DNA of 53,829 nt from assembly GCF_030812995.1 (NCBI RefSeq), contig NZ_JAUSTT010000029.1:1-53829 (forward strand), written 5' to 3'. The stretch's first letter is position 1. Every line of letters starts with the position of its first letter. Positions 28,221 through 36,902 of the stretch are shown one piece after another. The position numbers were made by a program, and so were the translations under genes. The notes under the pieces were generated by a model. That model searched no databases. It was not told the DNA's origin and saw only the letters and a list, made by a program, of their open reading frames with translations. This DNA is from Bacillus chungangensis. GTDB taxonomy: Bacteria > Bacillota > Bacilli > Bacillales > Bacillaceae_C.

Positions 28221-28778
28221 TTAATTAAACTGATTCATTACTTCAATAAATGACATTTCTAACCATTTTTCACAGCTATCTGCACATCTGCTTATGACTT
28301 CTTCCATTATTTTTTGTTCTTCCTTGGAAAATGTACTTAACACATAATTAGATACACTTATGTCTGGTTCTGGACGATCGATGCCAACTCGAATGCGCTT
28401 GAATTCTTGGGTGCCAAGATGTGCGATCGTTGACTTGATGCCATTGTGCCCCCCAGCACTCCCTTTTTGCCGCAGCCGGATTTTCCCAACAGGCAAATCA
28501 AGGTCATCATATATAACGAGCAAATGATCAATAGGAACATCGTAATAACGCATCATTGCTTGAATGCTTTCCCCAGACAAATTCATATATGTTAAGGGCT
28601 TTAGCAATATCAGTTTTTCGTTGCCATGATGAACAATAGCATACATTCCGTTAAATTTAGAGTGCCGCAGCGGCGTTTGAAGCCGATGCGCTAATTCATC
28701 GATTACTTTAAAACCAATATTGTGCCTAGTTTGTTCATATTGAGGACCAGGGTTTCCCAAACCCACGATTAACTTCAA
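28221..28778 (-). CDS. pth: Peptidyl-tRNA hydrolase
   Basis: Releases tRNA from peptidyl-tRNA that drops off ribosomes; spoVC in B. subtilis. KLIVGLGNPGPQYEQTRHNIGF at the N-terminus holds the catalytic His of TRHNIGF (about 20) and Asn of GNPG. YDDLDLPVG and GSAGGHNGIKS follow. I choose the TTG at 28778 (185 residues), with GGAG nine bases upstream, because it aligns with the usual MKLIVGLGNPG start. The longer frame to 28823 adds 15 unlike residues. Confidence 0.95.
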   Translation of the reverse strand: MKLIVGLGNPGPQYEQTRHNIGFKVIDELAHRLQTPLRHSKFNGMYAIVHHGNEKLILLKPLTYMNLSGESIQAMMRYYDVPIDHLLVIYDDLDLPVGKIRLRQKGSAGGHNGIKSTIAHLGTQEFKRIRVGIDRPEPDISVSNYVLSTFSKEEQKIMEEVISRCADSCEKWLEMSFIEVMNQFN

Positions 28779-28960
28779 TTCACAACACTCCATTTTCTTT
28801 AAATGTGTGTTCAAAAAAGCCATGGAATACGAGCGTGATCAGGCAAAGCGGCATTGCTTGTTTAAACACGCAAGTCTGTACCGTAGATTCTCAATACTTT
28901 TTGAACGATTTCTTTCAAATTTTAAAGTAGTCTGTCAAGAACTGTTACATATTATCCCTT

Positions 28961-28990
28961 ATTATACATGAAACAAATCTTATACAACAA
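28961..28990 (-). promoter_or_regulatory. Candidate sigma-A promoter of pth
   Basis: TTGTTG (28985-28990), 18-base spacer, perfect TATAAT (28961-28966) on the minus strand. It would give a long leader of about 175 bases. Confidence 0.45.
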
Positions 28991-29019
28991 GTTGTTTCCA
29001 TTTTAATGGATTTCACGTC

Positions 29020-29056
29020 CAAAAGACGCAACCTTCTATTTTTGATGGCTGCGCCC
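29020..29056 (-). terminator. Hairpin terminator after ctc/rplY
   Basis: Minus-strand GGCGCAGCC / GGTTGCGTC stem, with two G-U pairs and a 13-base loop, then TTTT. The T-run is short, so termination may be partial. Confidence 0.65.
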
Positions 29057-29070
29057 TTCTTTATCTATAC

Positions 29071-29685
29071 TTAACTTTCTTTTTCTCCTTCGCCAGTTGC
29101 TTCCGGCTCTTTCGCCTCTTCATCATCTGCTTCTTCTACTCGCGGTGCTAGGACTGAAGCAATTGTTTCATTTTCATCATGATTAATCGTGTATGTGCCA
29201 TCATTTTTAATGTCACCTACAGATAAGGAGTCGCCAATTTGAAGCGTTGATATATCTAAGCTAATAAATTCAGGAATTTTATCTGGCTTTGCCAATACCG
29301 ATAATTCAAAGAGCGGCTGTTGTAAAACTCCACCAGATTTAACCCCTTCTGCTTCTCCAACTAATTCAACACGTACACTTGCTTCGATTTCTTGGGACAT
29401 ATCGACAGCGATAAAGTCAATATGAGTAATTTTATTTTGCAATGTATCTTCTTGATATTCGTTTAACAGCACATTTTGCTTTTCTCCGTCTATCTGAAGT
29501 GATATAACACCATTTCTTCCCACTTCTCGTATCGTTTTAATAAAATCACGTTCATCGACCGCAATCGGCGTATTTTCAGTTTTAAAGCCATAGACAACTG
29601 CAGGGATTTTCCCTGTTTTTCTAAGTTGGTTTATTTCTGATTTCTTTTTACTCTTTCTGCTTTTTGCCTCAAGTATTGTGACCAT
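29071..29685 (-). CDS. ctc: Ribosomal protein bL25, long (Ctc/TL5) form
   Basis: Binds 5S rRNA in the large subunit; known as general stress protein Ctc in B. subtilis. The 204-residue protein has the L25 N-terminal barrel (about 1-92, GKIPAVVYGFKTENTPI) and the C-terminal beta domain of the long form (about 95-180). It ends in a strongly acidic tail (EEADDEEAKEPEATGEGEKES in part) likely to be disordered. A degenerate sigma-B-like site precedes it. Confidence 0.95.
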   Translation of the reverse strand: MVTILEAKSRKSKKKSEINQLRKTGKIPAVVYGFKTENTPIAVDERDFIKTIREVGRNGVISLQIDGEKQNVLLNEYQEDTLQNKITHIDFIAVDMSQEIEASVRVELVGEAEGVKSGGVLQQPLFELSVLAKPDKIPEFISLDISTLQIGDSLSVGDIKNDGTYTINHDENETIASVLAPRVEEADDEEAKEPEATGEGEKES

Positions 29686-29747
29686 TACAATTCATTCCCT
29701 TTCATTTATTTTGCGCTTAACTTCGAAATATCAGATAGAAAGCGACT

Positions 29748-29773
29748 CTACCTGATGAAAAATCCGCTTAAAG
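29748..29773 (-). promoter_or_regulatory. Degenerate sigma-B-like promoter of ctc
   Basis: CTTTAA (29768-29773), 14-base spacer, AGGTAG (29748-29753) on the minus strand. The B. subtilis ctc promoter is GTTTAA-N14-GGGTAT. Spacing and location agree, but three bases differ, so this may be a weak or lost sigma-B promoter. Confidence 0.3.
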
Positions 29774-29937
29774 ATGCCAAAGTCTGATTCACTTTTGAGT
29801 AAAGTTCCAGCTAAAGACAAAAATCCGGAAAAAATACCAAAGTACAAGCAAGGAAATATTGCACTGTTCTTCACATACAAAAACCAAATTTTTCATTTGT
29901 TGCTTACTTATTATTTAATCATACATTATACACAATA

Positions 29938-30888
29938 TCAAAATAACGTACTAACGGACTTATTTTCGTGTACTCGAATAATAGCTTCAGCAATTAGTGA
30001 TGCAACAGACAGCTCCACTATTTTATCAATTTGCTTTTCTTCTGGGAGAACAATCGAGTTCGTCACCACAAGCTCCTTAATAGCTGAATGGGTAATACGT
30101 TCAATCGCCGGACCTGATAATACTGGATGTGTACAGCTTGCATATACCTCTTTTGCCCCACTTTCAATAAGAGCATTGGCTGCTAAAGTAATGGTTCCAG
30201 CTGTGTCAATAATATCATCAATCAAAATTGCAATTTTGCCTTCCACAGTTCCAACAATATTCATCACTTCAGCGACATTTGGCTTTGGACGGCGTTTATC
30301 AATAATCGCAATTGGAGCTTTCAATATTTCTGCCATTCTACGAGCACGTGTTACCCCGCCATGGTCTGGAGAAACAATGACAACATCATCATTGAAATCT
30401 TTTGTTTTAAAATAATTGGATAAAATCGGTACACCCATCAAATGATCGATTGGAATATCAAAAAACCCTTGAATTTGCGGCGCATGTAAATCCAATGTGA
30501 TGACACGAGTCGCTCCAGCCGTTTCTAAAAGATTTGCAACTAATTTTGCTGTAATTGGCTCGCGTGCACGTGCTTTTCTGTCTTGACGAGCGTATCCATA
30601 ATAAGGCATTACAATGTTAATTGTTTTGGCTGAGGCCCGTTTTAGCGCATCAACCATAATGAGCAGCTCCATCAAGTTTTCGTTCACTGGTGAACTTGTT
30701 GATTGTATAACAAAGACATCACAACCGCGAATACTCTCCTCGATGTTAATTTGAATCTCACCATCGCTAAAACGAGTAACAGATGATTTGCCAAGTTCAA
30801 CTCCAACCCCGTTTGCAATTTCCTCTGCTAATTGACGGTTTGAACTCAATGTAAAAATTTTAAGATTTGGGTCAAGATACTTTGACAT
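29938..30888 (-). CDS. prs: Ribose-phosphate pyrophosphokinase (PRPP synthase)
   Basis: Makes PRPP from ribose 5-phosphate and ATP for purine, pyrimidine, His, Trp and NAD synthesis. It feeds hprT and controls PurR in this same window. The 316 residues show [10 protein letters not shown] and the [18 protein letters not shown] segment. The catalytic flexible loop ([13 protein letters not shown]) and the PRPP loop [12 protein letters not shown] are also present. The ATG at 30888 has GGAGG five bases upstream. It follows glmU by 12 bases. Confidence 0.98.
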   Translation of the reverse strand: MSKYLDPNLKIFTLSSNRQLAEEIANGVGVELGKSSVTRFSDGEIQINIEESIRGCDVFVIQSTSSPVNENLMELLIMVDALKRASAKTINIVMPYYGYARQDRKARAREPITAKLVANLLETAGATRVITLDLHAPQIQGFFDIPIDHLMGVPILSNYFKTKDFNDDVVIVSPDHGGVTRARRMAEILKAPIAIIDKRRPKPNVAEVMNIVGTVEGKIAILIDDIIDTAGTITLAANALIESGAKEVYASCTHPVLSGPAIERITHSAIKELVVTNSIVLPEEKQIDKIVELSVASLIAEAIIRVHENKSVSTLF

Positions 30889-30900
30889 GATGCCCTCCAA

Positions 30901-32274
30901 TTATTTTTTAAAATTTAATTTCTGTACATATCCTTCTTTATTTATTTGTTTTGCTCGCGCAATGGATAATGCCTCACCCGGCACATCGTTCGTAATAGTG
31001 GAACCAGCAGCAACAAAAGCGCCTTTTCCTATTGTGACAGGAGAAACCAGATTAGAATTGCAGCCTATGAAAGCTTCATCTTCAATTTTTGTTAAGTATT
31101 TATTTTTCCCATCATAGTTAACGGTAATACTTCCACAGCCGATATTAACACCTGATCCTACCTCTGCATCACCAATATAGCTCAAATGCGGAGCTTTACT
31201 TCCACGTCCAAAGGATACTTTCTTCATTTCTACAAAATTACCAATTTTTGCATCGTCTGCAATCTCCGATAAAGGACGTATATGGGAAAATGGCCCGATT
31301 TGAACATGAGATCCTATCGCACTATCTGCAGCGACTGATTGACGAATAGTTGTATCATTTCCGACGTGACAATTCTTTATTTCTGTGTTTGGTCCAATAT
31401 GACAGTTCTGACCGATGGTGACGTTTCCAGCCAACATGACACCTGGTTCTATCACGGTGTCCTGCCCAATTACCACATCACTGCCAATATATGTATGTTC
31501 AGGATCCCTTATTGTAACGCCGTTTTTCATATGAAACTCATTGATTCTTCTTTGTAATATTTTTTCTGCTGCTGCTAACTGAACCCGATCATTTACACCG
31601 AGTGATTGCTCAAAATCATCTGTTTGATAAGCAGCAATGACAGATCCTTTCGCTTTTAAAATGCCAATGGCATCCGGCAAATAATATTCACCTTGGGTGT
31701 TATGGTTGGATACTTTATCCAATACAGAAAAAAGTGCCTTATTGTCAAAACAGTATATGCCTGTGTTAATTTCCTTTACTTCTCTTTCTTCCTGTGTGGC
31801 ATCCTTATGTTCTACAATTCGTTCAATATGGCCAGCGTCGTCTCGAATGATTCTCCCATAACCAGTCGGGTTGGCAACATACGCAGTCAAAATCGTCGCT
31901 TTTGCACCTTGGTTTTCATGATGCTTCATCAGTGCTTCAATTGTTTCTGCTTTGATAAGCGGCGTATCGCCACAAACAACAACGGTCGTTCCGTCCTCAT
32001 CTTTAAGCAGTGGTTTTGCTTGTATAACAGCATGGGCAGTGCCAAGTTGCTCCTCTTGAAGAACAAATAGACATTTGCCTTCTAATTGAAGCTTCACCTC
32101 CTCAGCACCATGTCCAACAATCGTTACAATTTTATCCATTCCAAGTTGAGAGACTTGGTCTGTTACATGTTCAACCATTGGTTTGCCGCATATAGCATGA
32201 AGCACTTTATGCAGCTTCGATTTCATACGCGTTCCTTGTCCAGCAGCAAGTATAACTGCGAATCGTTTTTTCAT
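30901..32274 (-). CDS. glmU: Bifunctional GlcN-1-P acetyltransferase / GlcNAc-1-P uridyltransferase
   Basis: Makes UDP-GlcNAc, the precursor of peptidoglycan and teichoic acid. The 457-residue protein has an N-terminal pyrophosphorylase domain with [15 protein letters not shown] (about 9-23) and [10 protein letters not shown] left-handed beta-helix acetyltransferase domain from about 250 follows (hexapeptide repeats; [24 protein letters not shown]). The ATG at 32274 has GGGGGA six bases before it; an upstream in-frame start lacks such a site. Confidence 0.97.
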   Translation of the reverse strand: MKKRFAVILAAGQGTRMKSKLHKVLHAICGKPMVEHVTDQVSQLGMDKIVTIVGHGAEEVKLQLEGKCLFVLQEEQLGTAHAVIQAKPLLKDEDGTTVVVCGDTPLIKAETIEALMKHHENQGAKATILTAYVANPTGYGRIIRDDAGHIERIVEHKDATQEEREVKEINTGIYCFDNKALFSVLDKVSNHNTQGEYYLPDAIGILKAKGSVIAAYQTDDFEQSLGVNDRVQLAAAEKILQRRINEFHMKNGVTIRDPEHTYIGSDVVIGQDTVIEPGVMLAGNVTIGQNCHIGPNTEIKNCHVGNDTTIRQSVAADSAIGSHVQIGPFSHIRPLSEIADDAKIGNFVEMKKVSFGRGSKAPHLSYIGDAEVGSGVNIGCGSITVNYDGKNKYLTKIEDEAFIGCNSNLVSPVTIGKGAFVAAGSTITNDVPGEALSIARAKQINKEGYVQKLNFKK

Positions 32275-32500
32275 ATATGGTCCCCCATAATCATTTTTGT
32301 CCACTATGAATATATCTTAATTTATGGTTTTTTTCAAGAAAGGGTGGATTTACTATGATTAGTATGGCAAGTATTCTTTTCCTTCATCTAGTCAAGTTTT
32401 GCCGAGATTTCATTGGCATTTCGCATCGTTCTCCCATTATTTTATATGATATATAATAATTACCCAAAACAGGTTATTTTGTGAAAGTAAGCGCACTCAT

Positions 32501-32533
32501 AAAAAAGAGCCTTACGAAATATGTAGGCTCTTG
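32501..32533 (-). terminator. Terminator after spoVG
   Basis: Minus-strand AAGAGCCT / AGGCTCTT stem followed by TTTTAT, 14 bases past the spoVG stop. Confidence 0.9.
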
Positions 32534-32546
32534 TTGCAATATTTAA

Positions 32547-32840
32547 TTAAGAAGCTCCAGCTTCCTCTAATTCTAATTCATCCATCTCTCCTAGGCGATG
32601 GTATTCTGCTAATACAGCTTCTTGAATTTTACTGCGTGTACTAGAATTGATTGGATGAGCAATATCACGGAATTCACCGTCTGGCGTACGTTTACTTGGC
32701 ATCGCTACAAATAATCCATTATTCCCATCAATTACACGAATATCGTGTACAACAAATTCTTCATCCATCGTAATCGACGCTATTGCTCTCATTCTTCCTT
32801 CTGTATTTACACGACGTAATCTTACATCTGTTACTTCCAT
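32547..32840 (-). CDS. spoVG: RNA-binding regulator SpoVG
   Basis: Septation and sporulation regulator that binds nucleic acid. The 97-residue protein is nearly invariant in Bacilli: [11 protein letters not shown] at the start, [21 protein letters not shown] in the core, FRDIAHPIN, and an acidic tail. A strong AAGGTGGTGA ribosome site lies seven bases before the ATG, and a sigma-H promoter precedes it. It is monocistronic, with its own terminator. Confidence 0.98.
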   Translation of the reverse strand: MEVTDVRLRRVNTEGRMRAIASITMDEEFVVHDIRVIDGNNGLFVAMPSKRTPDGEFRDIAHPINSSTRSKIQEAVLAEYHRLGEMDELELEEAGAS

Positions 32841-32882
32841 GTTCTGTTCACCACCTTTTCCCTTTTAAAGAATCTAGTTTAA

Positions 32883-32909
32883 GTATTCAACAGATTTTAG
32901 AAATTTCCT
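32883..32909 (-). promoter_or_regulatory. Sigma-H promoter of spoVG
   Basis: AGGAAA (32904-32909), 15-base spacer, GAATAC (32883-32888) on the minus strand, with AT-rich DNA upstream. The spacing equals that of the classical B. subtilis spoVG promoter, which is read by sigma-H and repressed by AbrB. Confidence 0.75.
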
Positions 32910-33021
32910 GCTATAATTCCGAAATTTTTTGAAAAGTTTCCAGTAATTTTATAAAAATGGAATTGGTGGATATCATTTATGCCATTAATGGAGAATATAA
33001 ACCAATAAAAATGTTGTTTCA

Positions 33022-33069
33022 TTTTTAAAAAGTGCTTGCCGACATTTTAAGCAAAAGATGCAAGCACTT
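33022..33069 (-). terminator. Terminator after ridA
   Basis: Perfect 10-bp minus-strand stem AAGTGCTTGC / GCAAGCACTT with a 20-base loop, followed by TTTAAAAATG. It closes the purR-ridA operon. Confidence 0.88.
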
Positions 33070-33144
33070 AGGAAGATAAAAAAATATCGGTCATTTCCAA
33101 AATGGCAGTTTTCAAGAGCAACAGATAGCACTTACATCAGCTGC

Positions 33145-33519
33145 TTATTTTACGAGTGCAATAACTTCTATTTCCACTAGCACATCTTTAGGAAGCCTTG
33201 CTACTTCAACAGTCGAACGCGCAGGCTTATGTGAAGAAAAATATTCCCCATATACATCATTAATAATCCCAAAATCATTCATATTCTTAATAAATACCGT
33301 TGCTTTTACGACTGTTTCTAATGAAGCGCCAGCTTCTTTCAATACCGCCTGCAAGTTTTTAAAAACTTGATGCGTTTGTTCCTTAACGCCTCCTGAAACA
33401 ACTTCTCCATCAACTGTCAAAGGAATTTGTCCAGAACTGTAAAACATATTATTAACGACGATCCCTTGTGAATATGGTCCAATGGCAGCCGGTGCTTGAT
33501 TCGTTGCTACTACTTTCAT
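33145..33519 (-). CDS. ridA: Enamine/imine deaminase RidA (YabJ)
   Basis: Hydrolyses reactive enamines and imines from PLP enzymes; in B. subtilis YabJ is also linked to purine repression. The 124-residue protein shows [13 protein letters not shown] (about 7-19), YSSGQIPL, and the catalytic arginine in [14 protein letters not shown] (about 101-114). The ATG at 33519 has GGGGAGG eight bases upstream. It is the second gene after purR. Confidence 0.97.
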   Translation of the reverse strand: MKVVATNQAPAAIGPYSQGIVVNNMFYSSGQIPLTVDGEVVSGGVKEQTHQVFKNLQAVLKEAGASLETVVKATVFIKNMNDFGIINDVYGEYFSSHKPARSTVEVARLPKDVLVEIEVIALVK

Positions 33520-33565
33520 TTCCCATTCCTCCCCTTTCACTTACCGTGTGCGGCATCCAAAAGCT

Positions 33566-34402
33566 TTAAGAGCATTCACTTTGTTTTTTTGTAAAATAAT
33601 TGCCTGCCACTACATTGATTTTTTTCTCTTTTACATCAACGTCTGTTAGTTTTACTAAAGAAACATATTCGTCAATTAATCGTTCCTCTGGGTATTCAGA
33701 TTCTACTAATACGCCAATACCAGCTACAAAAGCTTGAAATTCATCCAGCAAATTAATCATTCCTGTTATCGTTCCGCCCGCTTTCATAAAATCATCCACA
33801 ATTAATACTTTTGCATTCTCCTGCAAGCTCCGCTTTGAGAGGGCCATTGTTTGAATACGCTTTGATGATCCTGACACATAATTTATGCTTACTGTTGAAC
33901 CTTCTGTTACTTTACTATCGCTTCTTACAATAACAAATGGCACGTTTAAATGTGAAGCTACTGCTTGGGCGATTGGAATTCCTTTTGTAGCCATTGTCAT
34001 AATAAGATCTATTTTTTTCTTAGCAAATGCAGAAGCTAGCATCTTGCCAACCTCATTCAAAATTGCCGGCTGTCCGAGCAAATCTGTTAAATACAAGTAG
34101 CCTCCCGGCAGCAAACGGCTTGGATCTGCTATGATCTGGCAAAGATTATCCACAAATTCTCTAGCCTCTTGTTCACTGACCATCGATAGATACATGACTC
34201 CGCCAGCTGCACCAGAAACAGTTTGTAGTGTACCTACCCCGCGCTGTTCGAATGTTGTTTTAATAATAACAAGATCTTCACTAATGGACGATTTCGCCGC
34301 ACGATAGCGTTCAGAAAAGAAGGTTAATGGCACTAGTTTTCTTGGATGCTCCATTAAATAATGAGTCATATCGATCAGTCGCTCACTACGACGAAACTTC
34401 AT
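33566..34402 (-). CDS. purR: Purine operon repressor PurR
   Basis: PRPP-sensing repressor of purine synthesis and transport. In the 278 residues an N-terminal winged helix (about 1-74, MKFRRSERLIDMTHYLMEHP) is fused to a phosphoribosyltransferase-like domain whose PRPP motif reads VLIVDDFMKAGGT (about 198-210). It contains TKGIPIA and EGSTVSINYVSGSS. It is in operon with ridA. PRPP is made by Prs, encoded about 3 kb away. Confidence 0.97.
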   Translation of the reverse strand: MKFRRSERLIDMTHYLMEHPRKLVPLTFFSERYRAAKSSISEDLVIIKTTFEQRGVGTLQTVSGAAGGVMYLSMVSEQEAREFVDNLCQIIADPSRLLPGGYLYLTDLLGQPAILNEVGKMLASAFAKKKIDLIMTMATKGIPIAQAVASHLNVPFVIVRSDSKVTEGSTVSINYVSGSSKRIQTMALSKRSLQENAKVLIVDDFMKAGGTITGMINLLDEFQAFVAGIGVLVESEYPEERLIDEYVSLVKLTDVDVKEKKINVVAGNYFTKKQSECS

Positions 34403-34631
34403 GGCACAACCCTCCTGTTAGTGAATTCGTTTATGCTAAACACTCACTCTCCACCTTGATGAAAAAATCCACTTCTAGAAAGAAGGAATCTAAACGCTTG
34501 TACACAATTAAAACGAAATCACAGCCTTCAAAAGTGCTGTCCCTTACATTCAATAATCTCGGGAGCAATCGAATTCTATTGATGCTTCGCTTGAAGTCAG
34601 GTCTTCTCTCTATTAGATGTGGAATAAGTAA

Positions 34632-34653
34632 ATGATCAATCGTACTTGATCAT
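34632..34653 (-). terminator. Hairpin after ispE, possible weak terminator
   Basis: ATGATCAA / TTGATCAT, a perfect 8-bp inverted repeat with a 6-base loop, followed on the minus strand by TTTACTTATT. I see no other gene or clear site in the 303 bases between ispE and purR. Confidence 0.5.
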
Positions 34654-34705
34654 CATTAGCTAAAAAAACGAATGTATATTGTTAATATACCAGTAATGTA
34701 CGGAT

Positions 34706-35575
34706 TTAAACAAGCGCTTTTTCATCTCCAAGCATACGAACAGCATAAACCTGCTCACAAAATCCTCTAAGTCCATTATAGATTCGTTGGACACGTGATT
34801 CGTATTGCACAAGTCCAAATACAGTAGGGCCGCTTCCGCTCATTAAAACGGCATCAGCTCCAAAACGTTTCATTTGATCTTTAATTTGCTGAACTTGTGG
34901 GTACATGCCTAATGTAACCATTTCAAGTGCATTACCAACATGTGAACAAATTTTTTTAAAATCTTGTTGATACAATGATTCGACCATCGCTTTTGTGTCT
35001 GGATGGTCGATCGTATGCAATTGCAGCTGCTTATATATATCAGCAGTGGAAACCCCGATTGCTGGTTTTGCGAGAATAACCCAGCAATTAGGCGGCGATG
35101 GCAATTTTGTAATAATCTCTCCGCGACCGGTTGCTAATGCTGTCCCGCCATGAACACAAAAAGCAACATCTGAGCCGATTTCTGCTCCTAGTTCAGCTAG
35201 TTTGCTTAGAGGAAGATTTAAATTCCACAATTTGTTCAATCCCCGAAGAGTCGCTGCAGCGTCACTGCTGCCTCCAGCCAAGCCAGCGGCAACTGGAATC
35301 ATTTTATCAATCGATATCGCAACACCTTTGGAAATATGATACTTCTCTTTTAACAATTTTGCTGCCTTGAATGCCAAATTTCTATGATCGTCTGGAACAT
35401 AGCGGCTTTGTGATAAAATCTTAATTCGATTTTCCGGCAGTTCTGCTAATTCAATACGGTCAGCTAAATCGATTGTAGTCATCACCATTTCCACCTCGTG
35501 ATAACCGTCTGGCCGTTTATATAAAACATCCAAAGATAGATTGATTTTGGCTGGCGCTTTTACTAACACTGTCAC
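34706..35575 (-). CDS. ispE: 4-diphosphocytidyl-2-C-methyl-D-erythritol kinase
   Basis: GHMP kinase of the MEP isoprenoid pathway. [12 protein letters not shown] near the N-terminus and the ATP loop [19 protein letters not shown] (about 93-111) identify it, with the C-terminal [11 protein letters not shown] motif. Two GTG codons compete. The upstream one (35584) adds three residues, while the one at 35575 has AGGTGA five bases before it and aligns with known starts. About 289 residues, normal length. Confidence 0.96.
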   Translation of the reverse strand: MTVLVKAPAKINLSLDVLYKRPDGYHEVEMVMTTIDLADRIELAELPENRIKILSQSRYVPDDHRNLAFKAAKLLKEKYHISKGVAISIDKMIPVAAGLAGGSSDAAATLRGLNKLWNLNLPLSKLAELGAEIGSDVAFCVHGGTALATGRGEIITKLPSPPNCWVILAKPAIGVSTADIYKQLQLHTIDHPDTKAMVESLYQQDFKKICSHVGNALEMVTLGMYPQVQQIKDQMKRFGADAVLMSGSGPTVFGLVQYESRVQRIYNGLRGFCEQVYAVRMLGDEKALV

Positions 35576-35642
35576 TTCATTCACCTGCTTTTTCGTCTAT
35601 AAGAGGTTTCCTTAAAAAGTGCGGATCATCTTGTGGCCTCTC

Positions 35643-35672
35643 ATCATACATTACAATAAAATATGTAGTCAT
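35643..35672 (-). promoter_or_regulatory. Candidate sigma-A promoter of ispE
   Basis: ATGACT (35667-35672), 18-base spacer, TATGAT (35643-35648) on the minus strand. The -35 lies in a perfect AGTCATGACT palindrome (35667-35676). Confidence 0.4.
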
Positions 35673-35783
35673 GACTGTTCAAATGATTTTGTCCTATTTT
35701 ACCATAAACCACACTATAGATGGCATATTTTAACGGATGATGCAGAGAAAAGCAATCATAAAGTGTTTTCAGCGGATATAGAA

Positions 35784-35814
35784 AAAGAGGCTAAACTTAG
35801 AGCTTAGCCTCTTT
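35784..35814 (-). terminator. Terminator after sspF
   Basis: Minus-strand stem AAAGAGGCTAA / TTAGCCTCTTT with a 9-base loop, followed by TTCTATAT. A shorter hairpin overlapping the sspF stop (GGCT/AGCC, about 35908-35925) lies upstream. Confidence 0.85.
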
Positions 35815-35918
35815 GCGGCATGTATTGTTGTATGTGTGTGCTTTCATCAACACGCAAAGGGTCAAAATCCGACTATTAATCATTACTAATCCAGAGGGTT
35901 ATACAAAACGGCTTTCGT

Positions 35919-36101
35919 TCAGCCTTTTTTGTCTGCAAGCTGCTCCTCAGCCATTTCAATAGCTCGTTTTACCATGTTACCAGCATCTCGAGCTTTAATA
36001 CCGCCCCAGCCTTCTTTCTGAACGACATCATAGAATCCTAATTCTTTTGCAATTTCTTCTTTTAGTCCTTCAGACATGATTCCTCGCCGTCTTCTACTCA
36101 T
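35919..36101 (-). CDS. sspF: Small acid-soluble spore protein SspF
   Basis: Alpha/beta-type-like small spore protein that binds DNA in the forespore. The 60 residues start [23 protein letters not shown] in the family pattern, followed by [22 protein letters not shown], the DNA-binding helix. The ATG at 36101 has AAAGGAGG seven bases upstream and is preferred to an earlier frame start. Expression by sigma-G is expected; only weak promoter candidates are seen (TGATAA-N16-TACACTA). Confidence 0.95.
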   Translation of the reverse strand: MSRRRRGIMSEGLKEEIAKELGFYDVVQKEGWGGIKARDAGNMVKRAIEMAEEQLADKKG

Positions 36102-36233
36102 CACGAGTCCTCCTTTACATTGCCGCACTTCTTAGTGTATACAAAGAAAGCTGCTTTATCAGCGATTTACGCCTCCAAAAGCACCATTTTGTAGCAATCA
36201 GCCCTGGTTTAAATGATCAGCTCGAACGACAAT

Positions 36234-36264
36234 AAAAAAACAGTAAACATATCATGTTTACTGT
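36234..36264 (-). terminator. Terminator overlapping the veg stop codon
   Basis: Minus-strand CAGTAAACAT / ATGTTTACTG stem with a 3-base loop, then seven T. The veg TAA lies in the left arm. Confidence 0.9.
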
Positions 36265-36527
36265 TGTCCTAAGGCTAAACCTCTTGTTGTATCGTCAAAA
36301 AAAATTAATTCAACTGTTTCAGTAAGTACGTCTGCGTAGCTATATGAAACACGTTCAAATGCATTTTCTTCCTGGTCTAATTCTATGACAAAAACCGATG
36401 GATAAGTTTCTGCCAAAATCCCAGAACGCTCAATGGTTTTTCTGCGGCCTCCATTGGCTTTTAACATTAATCTTTTACCCAAGTTAGAATCAAGGGATTT
36501 TTTAATGCTCGCTAATGTTTTTGGCAT
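36258..36527 (-). CDS. veg: Veg protein, biofilm-associated regulator
   Basis: An 89-residue protein, [20 protein letters not shown] at the start, with the conserved [15 protein letters not shown] and [11 protein letters not shown] segments. Veg is a small beta-barrel protein that stimulates biofilm matrix genes in B. subtilis; the mechanism is incompletely known. It is famous for its very strong promoter, and consensus-like sites are present here (36552-36580). Confidence 0.96.
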   Translation of the reverse strand: MPKTLASIKKSLDSNLGKRLMLKANGGRRKTIERSGILAETYPSVFVIELDQEENAFERVSYSYADVLTETVELIFFDDTTRGLALGQQ

Positions 36528-36551
36528 TTCGCTCCCACCTCACTAAAATAT

Positions 36552-36580
36552 AGTGTAACACCTTTACATAAAATAGTCAA
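36552..36580 (-). promoter_or_regulatory. Main veg promoter
   Basis: TTGACT (36575-36580), 17-base spacer, TACACT (36552-36557) on the minus strand with AT-rich DNA upstream. It has the same layout and the same AGTGAGGTGG downstream region as the B. subtilis veg promoter. Confidence 0.85.
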
Positions 36581-36591
36581 GTAAATTTATT

Positions 36592-36621
36592 ATTTTATCA
36601 ATGAATCGATTTGTTTGTCAA
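36592..36621 (-). promoter_or_regulatory. Possible second veg promoter
   Basis: Perfect TTGACA (36616-36621), 18-base spacer, TAAAAT (36592-36597) on the minus strand, 40 bases upstream of the main promoter. Confidence 0.5.
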
Positions 36622-36744
36622 TGATTTTTCATCTACAAATTGTACTAAAATTCTTTGCTATCTAAATCTTGCCCTAAAAGTTTATTTTTATGTAAGATAT
36701 TTGCAAGGAATGAGGAGATTCATTAACAAGACAACGATGAAATG

Positions 36745-36784
36745 TAAAAAAGCAAAAGCCCTATCTAATGCATAAAGGGCTTTT
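36745..36784 (-). terminator. Terminator after yabG
   Basis: Minus-strand AAAAGCCCT / AGGGCTTTT stem with a 13-base loop, followed by GCTTTTTTAC. The 120 bases between it and the yabG stop hold no gene that I can see. Confidence 0.9.
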
Positions 36785-36902
36785 CCATTCTTAACAGTGA
36801 AGGCTTATTTAGTCAGCACATAAAGATCTAGACAATGCTAAGAAAATAGCAGAGGTACAAGCGAAGGTTTTTCGATAGCAAAATTAAATAAATAACCTTT
36901 CA

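Noticed and set aside
29774-30415. 213-codon plus-strand open frame opposite prs
   Set aside because: Most of it is antisense to the conserved prs coding region. The composition is that of a reverse-strand shadow.
34403-34705. PurBox-type operator upstream of purR (ACGAAT-containing stretch near 34668)
   Set aside because: It has too many mismatches to the PurBox, no paired second box, and sits about 260 bases from the purR start.
36102-36140. Sigma-G promoter for sspF from GTATA-N15-CAATGTA
   Set aside because: It would start transcription within or after the ribosome site, so it cannot be the functional promoter.
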